From NCBI RefSeq assembly GCF_016545825.1, contig NC_052613.1:44312112-44376111 (forward strand): 64,000 nt of DNA, written 5' to 3'. This document shows, one piece after another, positions 10,987 to 24,800 of this stretch. The DNA is from Eucalyptus grandis (taxonomy: Eukaryota > Streptophyta > Magnoliopsida > Myrtales > Myrtaceae). The position numbers and the translations under genes are program-made. Under the pieces are notes generated by a model. The model was given only the letters and a program-made list of their open reading frames with translations. It ran no database searches and had not been told where the DNA came from. Position 1 is the stretch's first letter. Every line of letters begins with the position of its first letter.

Positions 10987-13455
10987 TTAATTATCCAAAG
11001 GGGGCAAAACAACATCCTGTATGGGCACAAGCTTTGCTTGCCCACCATATTCTTCGGGCAAGACTTCGGCGCCAATTTCCTTGAAGAGTTGTTCTCGTTC
11101 ATCTTCGTTGCTCACAATCACGATCTGCAGAATTTATTTCAGGATTAAGGTCGAGATTAGGAGGCAATGCTTGACAAGCAAGATTAGTGAAGTAGATATT
11201 GTTTAAGATGTATTATCATCAGGTGCGTCTAGAGAGCCTATGAAGGAGAGGCATTCTCAATTTTTGTAATTATTGAAAGCTCGGTTTCAAAATCCTATAT
11301 TTTTGCTTAGTGGAAAATTACTCATCGATGCAAATGCTTTGATTGACAGTGTAGATGTTTTGTATTGTGACTGAGCTCCTTTTTAAGTTCTTGAGTTCTT
11401 TTTGTACAAGTGCTTGCACCCCCTTGGTGCCCTATGGTGATACTATCTTCCTATCAAGGGAAAAAGAGGTGCAGAGGATGCATAAATCATATTAGGCCAA
11501 AATTTGAATAATGTGCAAAACGAGAGAAACTATGCATTGATTCGGAATAATTATGTGCAGAGGCAAAAGAAGTGCACCTTTTCCAGTGTTGCCTTCTCGA
11601 GGAATCGAGAAATCATTCTCCAAACACTGACAAAGAACCCTGGCATATTCAGAATGAAGAGCTTGGCCAGGCGCTCAGGATAGTAAGCCTGCGTAATAAG
11701 AATCCCGTGATTCAGAGGAACGTAACTATCAAGGCATCGAACTTTCAGTGGTAGAACCTTTAGCTAAAGAATAATGTCTACTTCTTGTCCAACTGATGCT
11801 TAATACCAATGGAGTTATTGGATAATCATTGTCGATACTTTGATAGATAGATTTCACTTTACCCAACGAGCTTTTCTCTTTGAATCTAATAACTACAGAA
11901 CCTTAGACATGACATTACTGAGGTTAGTCTTCATTCCATGGTTAAGATTAGTTACGTGATCAACCTTCTGGCTGCAATATCAAGACAGTTGACGATTTCT
12001 CACTTGCAGCAATTGAATCTCACATACCCTTAGAGATCGATACAACTTGAAGTGGGAAGGGAAAATTAACCCAATTAGAACAGAGGCTAAAGGGGGATAT
12101 AATTCTAAAAGAATTAAATGGAAGAACTCTGTTCTAAAGCTTCAAACCAGAGCGCCAAAAACTCAATACAAAAATGGAAAAAAGAAAGACAGCTTAAACA
12201 GATTTAGATTAAGGGAAAAAGAAGAAAGACAATTGACAAAATTCAAGTCAACAGACTTAGCATGTACTCTATACATGAGGTTTCAAATTGTGTGCTCGGA
12301 GTTAGGGTTTCTTTCCTTTCTGATCTACACAACTTTGGTTGGGCATTTTAAATTTTATGACGTCCCCTGCAAGTTCATACATTAAGGCTCCTGTGAGAGT
12401 TCTGATTTCATCTTGCAAATTAGATGTGTCCATGGAAATCAACTATTTGAATGTATAAGACTCACAGTATAAGAAGTTCTGACTAGATACAAATGCGTTT
12501 GCTGAAAGAATAAAGTTCTAGACTGCATTAGTTTCTTAAATAGGTGATAGAACCCAAAGGGCTAGAGTAGACTTGAATAGCTTAGTTTGCTCTACTATAA
12601 CGTGTTTTGAATTACCCAAAGTCGATAGAACTAAGTGCAGTAGCTTGCACTACAATGACACGGATAATTTTCATTGCCAATGAATTTGTATTGTCCCACA
12701 TCAATCATGTCACCTATAAATAGCTTACAAATTCATTTCGAGAATGGCACTTCGGGTGCAGGAAACAGTCATATTCCTTTTCATGTAAATTCAAAAGTCT
12801 CTCAATAAAAGAGAGCCCTTTCAATTCAAAATTTGGAAAAAGAACATAATAATCAAACATTGCAATATACCCAAGTAAACAGCTCTAAGAAAAGCTGCTA
12901 GTGGAAAATCTTTGCAAAAATAAGCAGGTAAAAGGTGTTCTTCCTGAATAATTGGTCTCAGTCTTCTGACATTTTTCAACATTTGTGAATGCAAAACCAA
13001 GAGGACCTCTCAGACAATGTACCATCAAGCAATTATAAAAGTTTTCCAAAGAATTGCAGAAAGGAGAATCACTAAGCAGAGTTTTTGTTTCAGTTGTTCT
13101 TTTCTTCTTTCATTTGTTTTGCTTTTAGTTTGTAGATTACTACAAGTGGAGACCAGATATTTACACAATATAATTCATTTGGATCTTTTTTAAGACTAGA
13201 TCACCTTATAAGAACAAACCAATTTTCTCCTAGTTGCTATCCGTGTTCTCATCTATGAGCAGATAGATCTAGTGTGAAGGACTAGCAGACAGATACATGA
13301 GATAAATAAGAAACAAAACTCTAAGTGAGATAAGTACCTGTAAAAACTGAAATCCAGTGATGAATCCACGTACATCAACATTCTTGTAACTTAGCTTTTG
13401 CAGATCAAGAATGGCAATCACCTTTTCATTCCCTATTTCCTGTCCTTTGAAAGAA
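10987..13455 (-). pseudogene. SEC14-like CRAL-TRIO gene, copy 1, 5'-truncated
   Basis: Only exons 4-6 remain: 13338-13455, 11578-11688 and 10987-11124, ending in TAA. They encode SFKGQEIGNEKVIAILDL, then YYPERLAKLFILNMPGFF, then the tail EVLPEEYGGQAKLVPIQDVV. This is the C-terminal half of the CRAL-TRIO lipid-binding pocket. Exons 1-3 are absent because the duplication junction at ~14138 lies inside intron 3 and leads straight into unit 2's SABATH intron. The retained exons are open with intact splice sites and nearly identical to copy 2, so the loss is recent. Without the N-terminal half it cannot make a normal protein. Confidence 0.88.
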
Positions 13456-14317
13456 CTGAAACGGAATGCATACACCTTGATTTAGTTGATCAACTAAAAA
13501 TTCAGGACCTCAATAATCACACGTACTTGTCAGGAAACACGATTCACTAATTCAGCCAAAAAGCATAACTCTCTTTGTAAGCAGGAGATTATCATCAGCA
13601 TTAGGTAGATTCTAATTTTATTGGAGGAAAACAGGTTTGCAGATGTCCAGAATTTCTCCAATGTTGACAAGGAGAGGGTTCAGAAAGGAAAGACAGAAAC
13701 AGAAATCATCAAAAATAGAGACGCTGATGTAGTGGTACTGGCAAAAACTATACGAGGATCCAAAATCGGAAATTATGTCTATTTACTGATCTAGTTATTA
13801 AATGGTGATCCACAAAATTGTCGCAATCTTTAAAGGATGTCGGAAAGATACATGACAGTGAAGAAATCCTTCTAAGTGTCCAATATGAATGAGAGATGGA
13901 AAAGTTAAGAAGGTGAATACCAGTTCGGGTGATTCAGTTCTTTCATGACTATCATCTCTGTGTGTGTTTACTCTAGTGTGCCTACGAATATCTGAGAAGC
14001 ACAAGGCCATATGTACTTGTCTAATGACAACCACAAATCCGATTGTCGCTGCTACTCAACCCAAGATCACTTTCCCTTTTTTGCACGACAGATACAATCA
14101 TCTTGAATATCTATCACGAGCACTCCCTCTCCCTCCCTTTTTTTCAATAATGTTTTCACAATTCTTCTAATCCAGAGATTCGACAGCTTATCTGTTAGGC
14201 CACTAAAATTTTCTCCCATGATAGTCATCTATCAGAGAGATCAACATTAGACTGCATGAACTTTTTAACTTCATTCAACTGACGGAGAGCCACAAATGGG
14301 CGAGCTTTTCACTGCAG

Positions 14318-14656
14318 GAAATAATAAGTGAAGAGCAAGTGGATTGCTTCAACATGCCACTGTATCCTGCATCTCCGGCGGAGATTGTGCGGCTAGTCAA
14401 AATGGACGGTAGTTTTCACATGGAGAAGATGGAGCTGCTCAACACCCAAACAAGGCATGAAGACGGAGTCCATGCACAGGATATTGTGATACACCTAAGA
14501 GCAGGCTTGGAGGGGATCATCAGCAAACACTTCGGAAGCAAGATCATCGACGAACTCTTTCGACGTCTTGTGGAAAAGACTCAGGATTTCAGCCACCTAC
14601 TGGAATCGAGCTACAAGGAAGGGACTCTAATGTTCATTGTTCTCAAACGCCATTGA
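14318..14656 (+). pseudogene. SABATH methyltransferase, isolated last exon (unit 2)
   Basis: A 112-codon C-terminal exon, open from the acceptor (CTGCAG at 14312-14317) to TGA. The residues match unit 1 closely (FNMPLYPASPAEIVRLVKMDG, DELFRRLVEKTQ, FIVLKRH). Here the upstream exons are certainly absent: about 180 bp left of the exon, the SABATH intron is joined to SEC14 intron 3 at the duplication junction. It is therefore an orphan exon without the SAM-binding domain. The open frame reflects recent duplication rather than proven function. Confidence 0.75.
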
Positions 14657-15050
14657 TGCATCTTTTGAAGATGACTCAGCTGCCCTAAAATTCGATTAAC
14701 TAGAATAAAATCGCTAGTACTTAAACTACTCTGTTATTTCTAGATTAAATGTCCTTTCGTGGTGATTTCAGTTTCAGCATTTCCATTTCAATATCAATCG
14801 CTTGTTAGAGTTGACGAGTGCCTTAGGGAATGCTTAACTAGAGATTCAAACCCCATTCCGCAGTCCTAGAGAGAAACTAAAGAAATGAACAATGAATATC
14901 TCAAGAATTCTGGTAAAGAAATCCGAAAGGGGGACAAAGAACTTTCACTTGAAAAAATATTGCGACGTGCATGCTGTTTTCATTGAATAGACTAGCACTG
15001 ACATCGGATCGTTTGCTTCCATAACTACGACATTGAGATAAAAAGTAGCT

Positions 15051-15053
<3 letters not shown>

Positions 15054-15084
<31 letters not shown>
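15054..15084. repeat. (TA)n microsatellite
   Basis: About 15 TA units lie in the convergent spacer of unit 2, where units 1 and 3 have only TTATATATA. It marks a unit-2-specific expansion. Confidence 0.9.
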
Positions 15085-15087
<3 letters not shown>

Positions 15088-15211
15088 CACATAAAAGTAA
15101 TCCACAACGGTACCAAACTTATTACAGATTGACATATGTCATAAGAGCATGTCCGTGGAACTTACAGGACAACTAATGCAAATCATTTGCCTTCACAAGG
15201 AAGACATACAT

Positions 15212-18200
15212 CTAAGATGTACTTGAATGCTTCAGAAAATTTAACTCAGAATCTGCAGTCAAATGCTGATGTCTGCCAACTTCTCTACAGCAGCCCTCTC
15301 TTTTTATGTGAAGTAGCTTGTCATAAACACACCACGGAAAACTTAAGAAATGATCTTCATGAGCTTCCTCCTTATAGCGGCCCCAGAAATCAGGGTGGTA
15401 GGTCACATGATACCAAGCTGATGCCTTTGCATAAATATTAAAACCTCCAGAAGCTGATCCTGACTCTGTATCATTGAACCATGACCTGGCTTCCTTTCTC
15501 AAGGACCTCGCAGCAGAATTTATACCTTCCAGGTCTCTTCTTTTATCAAAATATTTCGACTTCGTCAGGATATTCCCACTCAGCATTTCGGCCTCGGTTT
15601 TGATGTCATAATAATGCATCAACCTCCTCAATTTGCAATCATACTCAAGTTTGTACTGAAAGGCTTCCATGACGTAGTCCTCAAAGCCTTCTATTTCCAT
15701 TCTACAATCATAGGAGCTCAGAGCAACTTCCCTCGTGAAGGAATTTATGGAATTAGTATGTGGTGCAATCCCCTTGACCTCTCTGTAAAGCTTCCCAATG
15801 ACATGCTGAGACTCATAGGTGGACTTATCAGACTTTTCCATAAAGTCTGGGTATCCTCTAACTCGCAGATGACATGGAATTTTAGCAGGAACACCAGTCT
15901 TTGGGAAGTCAACTGCTATGGAAAATAACTCTGCAAGCTCAGTACATGGTTTGCTGCATGCCTTCCTTGGCTCCTTATCTGCAAACACTGTGTGAGAGTT
16001 TGCAATAACCCCTAAACTATCATTGACCATGTAATCTGCAAAGTACTCCACGACTTCCTGGATGGTAAAACATTAAATTGGGTTAGCATGAGTTTATCAG
16101 TTATCCACTAAGAAGGTATGTATTAGCAGCAGATGCTAACAAATGAAGTTCCTCATGAAACTAATATAGAAATGTCAAATGAGAAAGACTTTGCAATTAA
16201 AGTTTGAAGAGACACCCTACGAAACAGAAGGACGCATTCTTTAACAAGTCAAAGAACTAGAAGGTTCACATGCTGAGCAACAAGAATTACACTATGCTAA
16301 TAAAACAGAGTAGATGCCCAGATGTCTGCTTTGTAACAAACGTTGCCAACTAAGTTCCCCAATAAATTGAATTAAGCAGTGCCATCCATATGATCTAGCT
16401 TTCATGTATCTCATTCCTTTGTAAACTACAAGGGGATCTAGTGATGTCCGGCACTTGTGCATCTACTGGTTTCCCTGATAGATGACTAATGGTTGCACAT
16501 AGAAACTCTCCATTCAGAAGTACCAGAACATAGCCTATGCCGTGCTCATATTGTATTTTAGGACTACAAATATATTTGAAGAGCCAAAAAGCATGGAATG
16601 TCAATGCCAAAGATGACAACTATAGGACATTCAACTCAGGTTTTAGCAAAAATTTCTGTTCATATTGCTTGTCAAAAGAATATGATATATCTGGGTAAAA
16701 GAAAACCACACTAAATTACCACTGCAACTATTCTTTAAAAATCATTGATCTTATTTTTTTGGTAAGTCAATGATCTCATTCAACAGCCTCATACAAGATA
16801 TTTTGCACATAAGCATATCACTCGAACAATATGAATGCAAACTACATCAGTGTGGTCCTCTCAAAGGTAATGTTAATGGGCAACCATGTGTGTGCTTTCA
16901 CAGATAATAGGTGTAGCTGTCTGTTAGTGGCCAATGAGTACCTCAATGGTGACATCATGATCAAGAGTTACGGTAGGTGCCGGGGTATAATCCATGGGTG
17001 GACAAACACAAGGAGGAACCAGATCAGGATCCCAACAAACAAAGTAGATGTCTCCATCTAGATCGCTTCCCGAACATTCATTTGGATGAGGCCTGGAGGT
17101 TAGTAGCAAAATATCAGAAAATCATGTAGATTATGTGTAAATGCTATCTGGTACAGGGCAGGAACTTGCATGAACAAACAGGGAAATATAATCTAGATCC
17201 GTTCCATGATTGCTTGTAATTATGAAACTTACCATCTAAAGAAAGTCCGCATAAATCAATCTTTTTGGTATCTATTAAGTAAATAACATGAGAGCTACAA
17301 TGATAATCACAGCTGAAGAAATATGTCAAGTTCTACTTATAGCCAGAGATGCCAGTTGACCAACTAGGGAAAAAATGGAGTTGAGAAGTAATGTGATCAT
17401 GATTTTATCTGCTTACATATGGTTGTCTAGGATGGACGACATGGGTTTGTTCGTACAATATCTTTTGTGCACCCCAGTTACATGAATGTTTCTATCTATA
17501 TATATAAATACATGACCAAACAAAGAAAATGTTGATACGTCATTCAGTTCATTCACATGCTTAATACTCTGTCCTTGATATTTCTCATAAAAAATTTTGC
17601 ACATTGTCAACACCACCTTGGTATTTATGAATAAACTAATGCACCCTCCACCTTTTTATAAAATAATCACAATTACCAAAACAAACCCACTAGGTTTTTT
17701 CTCCTTTTTTTTTTTTTTGTTGGGGGGTGGGGGCGCAACGGTTGGCTGAGACCGTAGGTTTCAGACGATAAATATTGAAAAAGAAAAAAACAGAGAGAAA
17801 TGCGTCCGGACTCAACTGCCTAGATTGTTACTCAGTGGGAATGAGAAGAACTGACATAGTAAGAAAATGAGTACCAGCAGACAGCAGTAAAAGGAAAAAA
17901 TTTACCTCTCTCCTTTCTGAGGAAAAACAATGCAATCAACCATATGGTGCAGAGATGGAACATCAACAGCCTTTAAGACACGGACATCTCCAGGATGCAA
18001 GCAAGGGTTTTTTGCAACCACCAACTCTCCCTGAAAGATAAAGGTGTCGAGCGGTGACTCGCTTCTGCTCGACTTTAGCATGGTTTTGCTTCCAATCTGC
18101 AAGTTTCTGACCCTAGAGAGTTGTACAAACACCTGACCATATTCCAAAGTCCTTGTTTCATCCAAACATCCCATCATTGATCTTCCATTTGGCACAAAGA

Positions 18201-20632
18201 TCCTTGCTTTGGTACGCAAGTCAAGCAACTTCGATGCACAGAATGTTCGAAGCATCATTGATAGAAAGGGTTCCACATCTGGCTCATAACCACAGATAAG
18301 CATTTCTAGAAGAACCTTCGTATTCTCTCCAGGAGACATAAGCTCCAGCGCATGCTGCGCCACCAGAGGATCCGTTAAAATAGCATCCAATTGACATAGC
18401 GCCTCTCTTTGCTTCCTTTCAAAAATATGATCCTCGACTCCAAGAGTAGACAAAAGAGTAATAATCTGTCGATTAAGAAAGCAAGGCTGATACCTGCTCC
18501 ACGCTAAAACATCTAGTTTCGTATTTGATGATTCGTATTTGAGCATGCTGCCTCTTAATGATAATTTCTTTGATGAAGTTGGATCCACCGCCACAACACC
18601 TTTGAACCCACCATATCGAATCTGAAATGCAGATGGGGTTGAAATTGTAAGACCGCATTTTCTAGCCACTTCCAGGGCAAATTGGCAAGATATTTTCCCG
18701 ATACCATCAGAGAAAACATTTTTAACTCCATCCCTTATAATTTCCACATCCGGTATCCTTTCAACTTCATCTTTCCTGACGTTAAGAGTTTCCATTGACG
18801 AACTAAAGGACTGACCAAGTCTGGCAGCATATTTTGCCACATTTCGTATCTTACGAAAATCCCCCATCCACTTTCTTATATCTGCTGCAGTGAGCCCTTC
18901 CCTGGAAGCAAACATCCAAAGAGAACCATCCCGTAATTGACTTGAAGAAAAGGCAAGAAACTCAAACCTCTTATCACCAATAACAATTCCATCTCTCAAT
19001 GTTGAGACTATCCTCCTATAAATTCCGCTTCGCCTTTCTTCATTTGCAGAGTTACGTGGAGACAAATTTGTTGAATAAATTTGGCCAAGCTCCTCATCAA
19101 CAAAAGAAACCCGGAGAAAATTATCAATATCTCCAGGATAGTTACGCAGCACCCGATTCGAAACATTCACTTCTGGACCACAGAAATACATCTTAGAAGG
19201 AGTTACTTGAGCCCTACGCACATACACCAACCCATCATCTAGAGAAAGAGTGCCGGCTGTAGGTTTATGGTCAGAACCCAGATACCGCCGATATTGCTCC
19301 TCAAGCCAAGTTACAGGATGGTAACAGCAATCTTTTAGACGACCCAGTTTTTCCAAAGCATGTTCTATGCAATTGACATTCATGTCCATTCTTCTCGGAT
19401 CAACCAGCCGGAAAAATTTTCGATCCAGAACTGGCCATGGTAGATACCCATGCTGGACCAAGGAACAGACCTTGAACAAGATTCCATATGGCAATGCAAC
19501 TCCAGCAGGTGGAAGCACAACAGGTACAAGATCTGAACGATAAGTACGAGGAGGGGCACTTTTCAGGGTGAACCACCTACTCTGTTCTTTGTAGCAATCG
19601 AGATACTTATCAAAATCAGGAAGCTGATGACGATGCTGAAGTTCCAAACACAAAGAGGAAGATTGGCCAATACAGAAAGATGGGGTAAAATCAACTTCCC
19701 TAACCCATTGGTCATCAGCAGCTGCCATAAAATATTTGAGAGAGGAGGAATCTTTTTCGTGGATCCGAGGGGCACCTAGTAACTGGTGAAATAAGACCAC
19801 AGAAAGGAAAAAAAAAAGATTTAGTAGTGTCCAGCTTGACGGGCACATAAAACCGTTGTGCTATTACAGAGGAAAATTGCTGCACTACCAATAATATGCG
19901 GATGGGGGAAGTTCATAAATCAAACATCTTAGAAAGAGTATCACTCTTAGAGAAGTAAAACAGCAGCTCTTTTAAATATTGTGAATCACTACAACCTGCA
20001 CTGTTTAGGCCCTCCTACCGCATACAATTCATCAACATATCCAATACCAATAAGAACATAGCAATTCGATGTTATGGCTTAAAAACTTCAAGCATTAAGT
20101 TCAAGCATCAAACCTGAATGACTAGATACTTCAGAGTTGAACCACATGGTTGGTGCAGCTGAATCTGCCAAATATTCTCATAGGAGAGCTCAAGCTTGTA
20201 GTCCACAAAATGACAGGTTAAAAAGAAGAACAATTTTCTCATGCCAAATCCAAATTTTACAGAGGCATTTGGGCTCTCCCACAAGGCAGTGAACGTAACC
20301 TCAGAAGTCTGACATCCAAAATGCAAAGTTACATTATCCAGGGAGTGCTGAAAGACCTTGGGATTTGGAACAACATCAGAATCTCGTTCCATTGCCTTTA
20401 TATATGAATTGCCATACCAGAGATTCTCATCATTAGCAAGAGAAATAATATATTCGCCATAAAATTTATCAGTAAATTGAACATGTGCACATGTTCTTCG
20501 CTTTCCAACTCTTGGTTTCTGAATTTCCACTGCATAAACAGTCTTTTTGCCAAGATATTGCTCCAGAAAATCCTTGACTTCTTCTGCACTAATTGGTGAG
20601 TAGAATCCGTACAACTGAATAGTCCTACCCAT
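15212..20632 (-). CDS. RDR1: RNA-dependent RNA polymerase 1 (RDR1), copy 2, altered C-terminus
   Basis: A second RDR1 with the same four coding exons: 20114-20632, 17906-19782, 16942-17092 and 15212-16057. All splice sites and phases match copy 1. The catalytic DLDGD (bases 17050-17064) and the N-terminal RRM-like domain are intact. Near the end, a CTCTCTCT run has lost 2 bp (about 15298), shifting the frame after KLLHIKRE. The last ~12 residues seen in copies 1 and 3 are replaced by ~27 unrelated ones (ending [10 protein letters not shown]), for 1130 aa. The polymerase core is unaffected, so activity is plausible. It differs from copy 1 in exon 1 ([21 protein letters not shown]), where it resembles copy 3. 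Confidence 0.88.
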
Positions 20633-21297
20633 GCTATCTCAAAGACTCTAACTGCAATTGAAAAAAATAAAAATAAATAAACACATAAAAAAAGAATGAA
20701 GTTGAAGACATAACATGGATATTGCCTCCGCGCAATGCTCATAAAGAATGACAGATTGGGTTCCACATAACCAAAACTAAAGAGTCAAACTACGCAATCT
20801 CAATTCTTACTCTTTAACTATCTGCAAGTACATCTAGGCACATTTTCAAGAACAAAGACTAGACATGATCAAAAGCGCCTATTCGCAACTCATCAACTAG
20901 CAAACACCTCATAACTACGCGGGAACTCGACAGCGGCTAAGTCTCATATACTATTGCATGACCAAATTACACGCTCGGCAGGATGTGATTCATATCCTCA
21001 AGATCACCGAGACAAGTACAACAACACAAGCACGTTGATCCGCTTCCTCCTAACGAGTTCAACGATCCATGTCCAAAACAAACGCAAAATTGGTTCTTAA
21101 TCCAACACTGTCTATTTCAAATGAAGTGCGCAGTCAAAGCACATGTGTTCTCTGACTCATCACTAGCACCTAGCTCCGCCTCTTCCTCACCGGAACGACC
21201 CCATCACGCCCCCCAGGCGGCCACGCATCTTCCACCGAATTACGAAACGTAAGAACATCCTAGCAAGCAGGACAGCCGGAAGAGGCTTTTGAAACAA

Positions 21298-21555
21298 CTA
21301 CGACGGATTGGAGTAAGAAGACTCCGCTCGAGAAGGCGGGAAATGATGATCGCGGAGATGAACAATCCGAGAGTTCGAAATCCAAGCCGACAGAGCGAGT
21401 GTCGCGATCATAGAAGTCGCATTCTTACGTGGAATCGGCATTCGCAGCCGATGCGCCGGCCGCCGCCGCCGCCGCCGCGGCCTGAAGCAGCGGGCCCGCG
21501 GTTTGCACCGGACGTGGCGGTCCATCTCCGGAGGCTCCGTCGTGGCAAAAGCCAT
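21298..21555 (-). other. Possible upstream ORF in RDR1 copy 2 leader
   Basis: An 85-codon counterpart of the unit 1 leader ORF, with the same start (MAFATTEPPEMDRHV) and the same C-terminus (SRAESSYSNPS). The only length difference is two extra arginines from CGG-repeat expansion. Function is unproven. Confidence 0.35.
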
Positions 21556-21810
21556 GAGAGGAGGAGGAGGAGGAGGAGGGAGAGAGAGAGACAGAGAGAG
21601 AGATTCGACTACTGTCAACGCCGGAGTCAGCATATAAAAGAAGGACAGTCGCGCTGAGCAGTCGCCGGCGCGTCGGCTCACGCGCCTCCGTGAATTTTAT
21701 TTTACTTTCTATGTTTTTACAATTTACAAAGTATTGATGCTAGTAAATTTTTAAATCGTTACTTCCTAATGTCGACTTGGCCATGACGTGCCCCCCGGCG
21801 GACGTTGAGT
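21556..21810 (-). promoter_or_regulatory. RDR1 copy 2 core promoter and GAGA-type leader
   Basis: Same layout as copy 1: TATA-like TTTATATG near 21631-21638, pyrimidine-rich CT/CTC run at about 21560-21603 (minus-strand sense), paired TTGAC-type cores near 21610, and TGACGTG near 21785. The repeat lengths differ from the other copies. Confidence 0.5.
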
Positions 21811-24800
21811 CAGCAAATAAAAGGGGAAAAAAATGAAAATCGTAAAAATGAATTTTAGAAAAAAAAAAAAATAGAATCACGGGAACAACTTTATTCACGA
21901 ATTCAAACCTTTTGGAGGATCCGACCAAGAAAAAAACCTTTTGGAGGAATAAAGAATTTATTTCTCAACTCCAAATTCAAAAATCACCAAATAATCACAA
22001 GCTATTCGCTCCAAAAAAAAAAATCACAAGCTAACTATTGGATTCAACCCAAAAATAATAATAATAATAATAACATGAAGAAAAAAAGCTTAAATGAACA
22101 AGCAAACATTCAAAAGTTAGAACTCCACAAAAATGACTGAATTCATCAATCTAGCAAAATAAAGTCACACGTGTCAATGAAACCGGTCCAACTTATTTTT
22201 AAATAGGCTAAAATTCAATCTAAAAAATGAGAAGCGAAGATCAAACATATTTGAAAAAGGAAAAACTCTGAGGAAAAGATAGAGAGTAGATAAAAAATGC
22301 TTCTCTTCAATTCTTGTTGATCATTGAACTCACAATGGGTTCACTCTAGATTCAACATTAAATAAACAGAGCCTTATGCAAAGATCAATTTCAAACCTAT
22401 CCTTCTCCATCTTATCATAGTTGTTTTCCTATACACTATTAATTAAACTAGCTTTGACATGACTAAAGTATAAGGGACCTATAGAATGTAATGCTTTGGC
22501 AGTATAATAACATCCTAAACAAATAACATCGCTGTGATAAGATTTCAAATCAAGGTAATTGAAAACAAAAAACAAAAAAGAACACAAAAACAATAGCTTA
22601 CGAGAGAATTCAATTAGTACAAACTCATGCAACAGGCAAAGACTCTTTCGAGAATAATGATGGTGGTGGTGGATCGAACATAACAAGATCATACACCTCC
22701 CAAATATTGCATCACTAATCACTATAGAACTCGCGCATGTTCGAAAAAGAAACGTGATCCAAATGAGAAGACGGACCGAGAGAGCGAGATGATCCGATGA
22801 TGTGGGAGTGAGTGCATGAATGGACAGAGAGAGATCGGGGACTCACCCGGACGGAGAATTGACAGAGGTGCGCCAAAATGCTGAATTGCTGAAGGTAGAG
22901 AGCGTTGCGTGGAAGTGCAAGAAGCGAGACCTATTATTTACAGCTCTGGAAAAGACCGATGAAAACATAAGAAAGCCTTGTCTGTCAAGTGTGTCAACAG
23001 TACTAGTCAACCATCCCTCAGAAGTTCCTCTCTTTCCCCTGATTAAAAATCCCCCACCTTGAGAAGTTCTTCTCTCTCCCTCCCTGATGAGATGCCATCT
23101 TCAGAAGTCTTTCCCTCTCTCTTCCCACGGGCTGTGATTCAGTCCATCGCACAAGCTTCCACTCCTGCTATGTCCACTTTAGTGTACATTATGTGCTGTG
23201 GAAAAACATGTAGGAGAATGAGATGATTTTGAAGGCGGAGAGATAATTGAAATGTCCGCACATACATTCGAACCTACAACAGATTCTGAATGCACTTGAA
23301 CATATACAGAGGACGATCGCTTATAAGTTAATCGGTGTGGGCAAACTTGAAACATTTTCTAGTGACTTGGTTAACATCACAAGATTTCTTATTTTAGATC
23401 TCAATTTTTATTGGGCTATTAGCAAAGGAAGACAATACGAATGGAGGGATTACAGATGATTGTATAAGTCTATTTTCCGTATCTTTTACATTCATACTGT
23501 CTTGCTTATTTTATGTACATACAAAGTTTTTCATTTATCACAGCTCCTATACCACAATTTCCACCATCTACACACTGACAACCACAAGAAAGCTCAAAAG
23601 GTCAGGTCAACCAATTCACCCCCTCTAAGCCCATCCGAGGATTGCCATTGGCGGGCTTTCTCATCTGGTCAAACCTCTGAAAGATGCAGGATTTTCATAG
23701 TGGATCTGATCACAGAACAATCTAGAACATGGCTCGAAAACATGCCCTTTTAGTTCACGGTGGGGAAGCTAAAACAAAAGGAGGGAATAATTAGTGTGAC
23801 CCACATGACTTGGGTATACTCTTATCTTCTCTCTTTTTTTAATCCGGGTATGCTTTGTTTATTAATTCCCTTATAGGAGAAATCGAACCATCACCACCAT
23901 GGCAAGTAGGAGCAACTGAAGAAGTCAGCTACCTCATCCGGTGAAAAGAAAGCTTATGTCCTTCGGTATAATAATTCATATTACTCCATAATAGAGGCAT
24001 TTACATAACTTAACTGCCACCCCCGACATAAGATCTAGGAATTTTCGTCACTTGACAGAGATTGATATGATCAATCGAGATCCTAACGTTTAACATGATG
24101 GAGTTAAGCTCAACAAACAACAACCCGTCAATGTCATATGACTAAATTTGAAGTTAGGATCCTCCCCGACATGCTAATTATCAAGCTCAGGATGCAAATT
24201 GGACAATGTAAAGAGATGGTCTGTACCACTCAAGTATAAAAGAGGTAATTTATGTCTATAGATCCCAATCGGATAAAATATATTGCAAAATGGAGGATAT
24301 TGAGATTTACACTAAAATGACTTATATAGAAACATGTGATGTACGCATGATTTAAATCCTTTAATAATTTAATATTTAGTTAACCTAGTCCAATAGGCTA
24401 GATTGGTCACATCATGAACCACCCCTTCGTGGGCAAGACAAATGATTGGTTTGCTTTTCTGGGACGTGATCCGAACGGGACCCAGTTAGTCCCCTTGACA
24501 AGGTGCTTGAAGAACATAATTCCGAATGCACCTTTCCCTCTTCTGCACGTCCTTGTTCACTTAGGGCCTGCATGGTTGCACCCTATTTCTGTTCCCAGGA
24601 ACAGAAATTTCTGTTTTGTTCCTGGGAACAAAAAGGAACAGAAACGTTTGTGTGCGTTTCTTTTTTGTTTTTTTTGTTCTTTTGTTCACAAAAAGAAAAG
24701 CAAAAAAACACAAATTTTGTGTTTTGCTTCTTACACAAATCGAAACACTTTTTTCTTTTTCTTTTTTTCTCTTATTTTTTGTTCTTCTTTCTTTTGGCCG

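Larger units (their letters stand above)
1..14138. repeat. Tandem segmental duplication, unit 1
   Basis: This is the first of three direct ~14 kb units: SABATH last exon (+), RDR1 (-), spacer, SEC14-like gene (-). The sequence from base 1 matches unit 3 from about 41038, so the unit probably starts left of the window. The right end near 14138 is abrupt. Sequence matching intron 3 of the SEC14 gene (compare 28.7-29.09 kb) passes directly into the SABATH upstream intron sequence found at 41.07 kb. Compared with unit 2 it lacks about 50 bp near 11230 and the 794-bp insertion described at 24564. Confidence 0.93.
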
